From Clostridia bacterium (GTDB lineage: Bacteria > Bacillota_E > SLMV01 > PUMD01), in contig PWUC01000189.1 of the NCBI GenBank assembly GCA_003562655.1, forward strand, positions 1-5,934: a stretch of DNA of 5,934 nt. Direction: 5' to 3'. Each line of letters begins with the position of its first letter. Within the stretch, counting starts at the first letter, position 1. A program made the position numbers and the translations under genes. Positions 5,781 through 5,934 of this stretch are shown in pieces. The notes under the pieces were generated by a model. The model made no database searches, was not told where the DNA came from, and was given only the letters and a program-made list of their open reading frames with translations.

Positions 5781-5934
5781 GTGCATGAATTTGACGTCAG
5801 AAAGAAGGTTGCCATCGTCACCGGGGCGTCCAGCGGCCTCGGGGTGCAGTTTGCCCGGGCCCTGGGGCGGAATGGAGCAGTGGTAGCCCTCGCAGCCAGG
5901 CGGGAACAGAGGCTCAGGCAGGTGAGAAAGGACC
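5781..5934 (+). CDS. Short-chain dehydrogenase/reductase (SDR), partial N-terminus
   Basis: The first 51 codons of a classical SDR, cut by the right edge. The Rossmann fold start is clear: KKVAIVTGASSGLG (8-21) contains the TGxxxGxG cofactor loop (T14, G15, G19, G21), followed by helix residues QFARALGRNGA and strand VVALAARR. The Arg pair at 40-41 after the second strand favours NADP(H), as known for the family. The substrate cannot be told from this part; the Tyr-x3-Lys catalytic motif lies outside. Start: a TAG stop in frame at 5757-5759 leaves GTG at 5781 as the only sensible initiator. The purine tract 5763-5778 supplies a Shine-Dalgarno site, although the best GGAGG match is only two bases from the GTG. 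It is divergent from DUF1847 with a 120-base gap. Confidence 0.9.
   Translation, partial: MHEFDVRKKVAIVTGASSGLGVQFARALGRNGAVVALAARREQRLRQVRKD

Noticed and set aside
5659..5886. Plus-strand open frame of 75 codons in the divergent region and SDR start
   Set aside because: It is out of frame with the clear TGASSGLG-containing SDR frame and has no recognisable domain.

Overview
The window is GC-rich, tightly packed bacterial DNA: five protein genes, two of them cut by the window edges, with purine-rich Shine-Dalgarno sites and short gaps. No tRNA, rRNA, CRISPR array or insertion sequence is visible. The gene set (cytosolic oligopeptide peptidases, an N-acyl-D-amino-acid deacylase, a cysteine-rich DUF1847 protein) suits a peptide-catabolising, probably anaerobic bacterium, because DUF1847 proteins are mostly known from anaerobes. 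No finer taxonomic call can be supported from the sequence.

Layout, left to right. Positions 1-1027 (minus) hold the N-terminal propeller half of a prolyl oligopeptidase whose catalytic half lies beyond the left edge. Positions 1028-1277 are a divergent promoter region. Positions 1278-2877 (plus) hold an N-acyl-D-amino-acid deacylase (D-aminoacylase family), complete from N-terminus to C-terminus but split by a single +1 frameshift near 2016-2020. A GC-rich hairpin at 2880-2905 separates it from the convergent minus-strand pair: an S9 acylaminoacyl-peptidase-like serine peptidase (2909-4969) and, upstream in the same probable operon, a DUF1847 protein (5031-5660). Positions 5661-5780 are a second divergent promoter region. 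Positions 5781-5934 (plus) hold the N-terminus of a short-chain dehydrogenase/reductase that runs off the right edge.

Taken together, the three hydrolases form a plausible peptide-salvage module. Prolyl oligopeptidase trims short peptides, the acylaminoacyl-peptidase-like enzyme removes N-blocked residues, and the deacylase frees amino acids from N-acyl derivatives. The role of the DUF1847 protein is unknown. The most interesting non-coding signal is a nearly identical sequence block (CCCGRTTGC, then TGATAC-N4-ATTGGCCA) found in both divergent promoter regions and nowhere else noticed in the window. It suggests that the flanking transcription units share a regulator.
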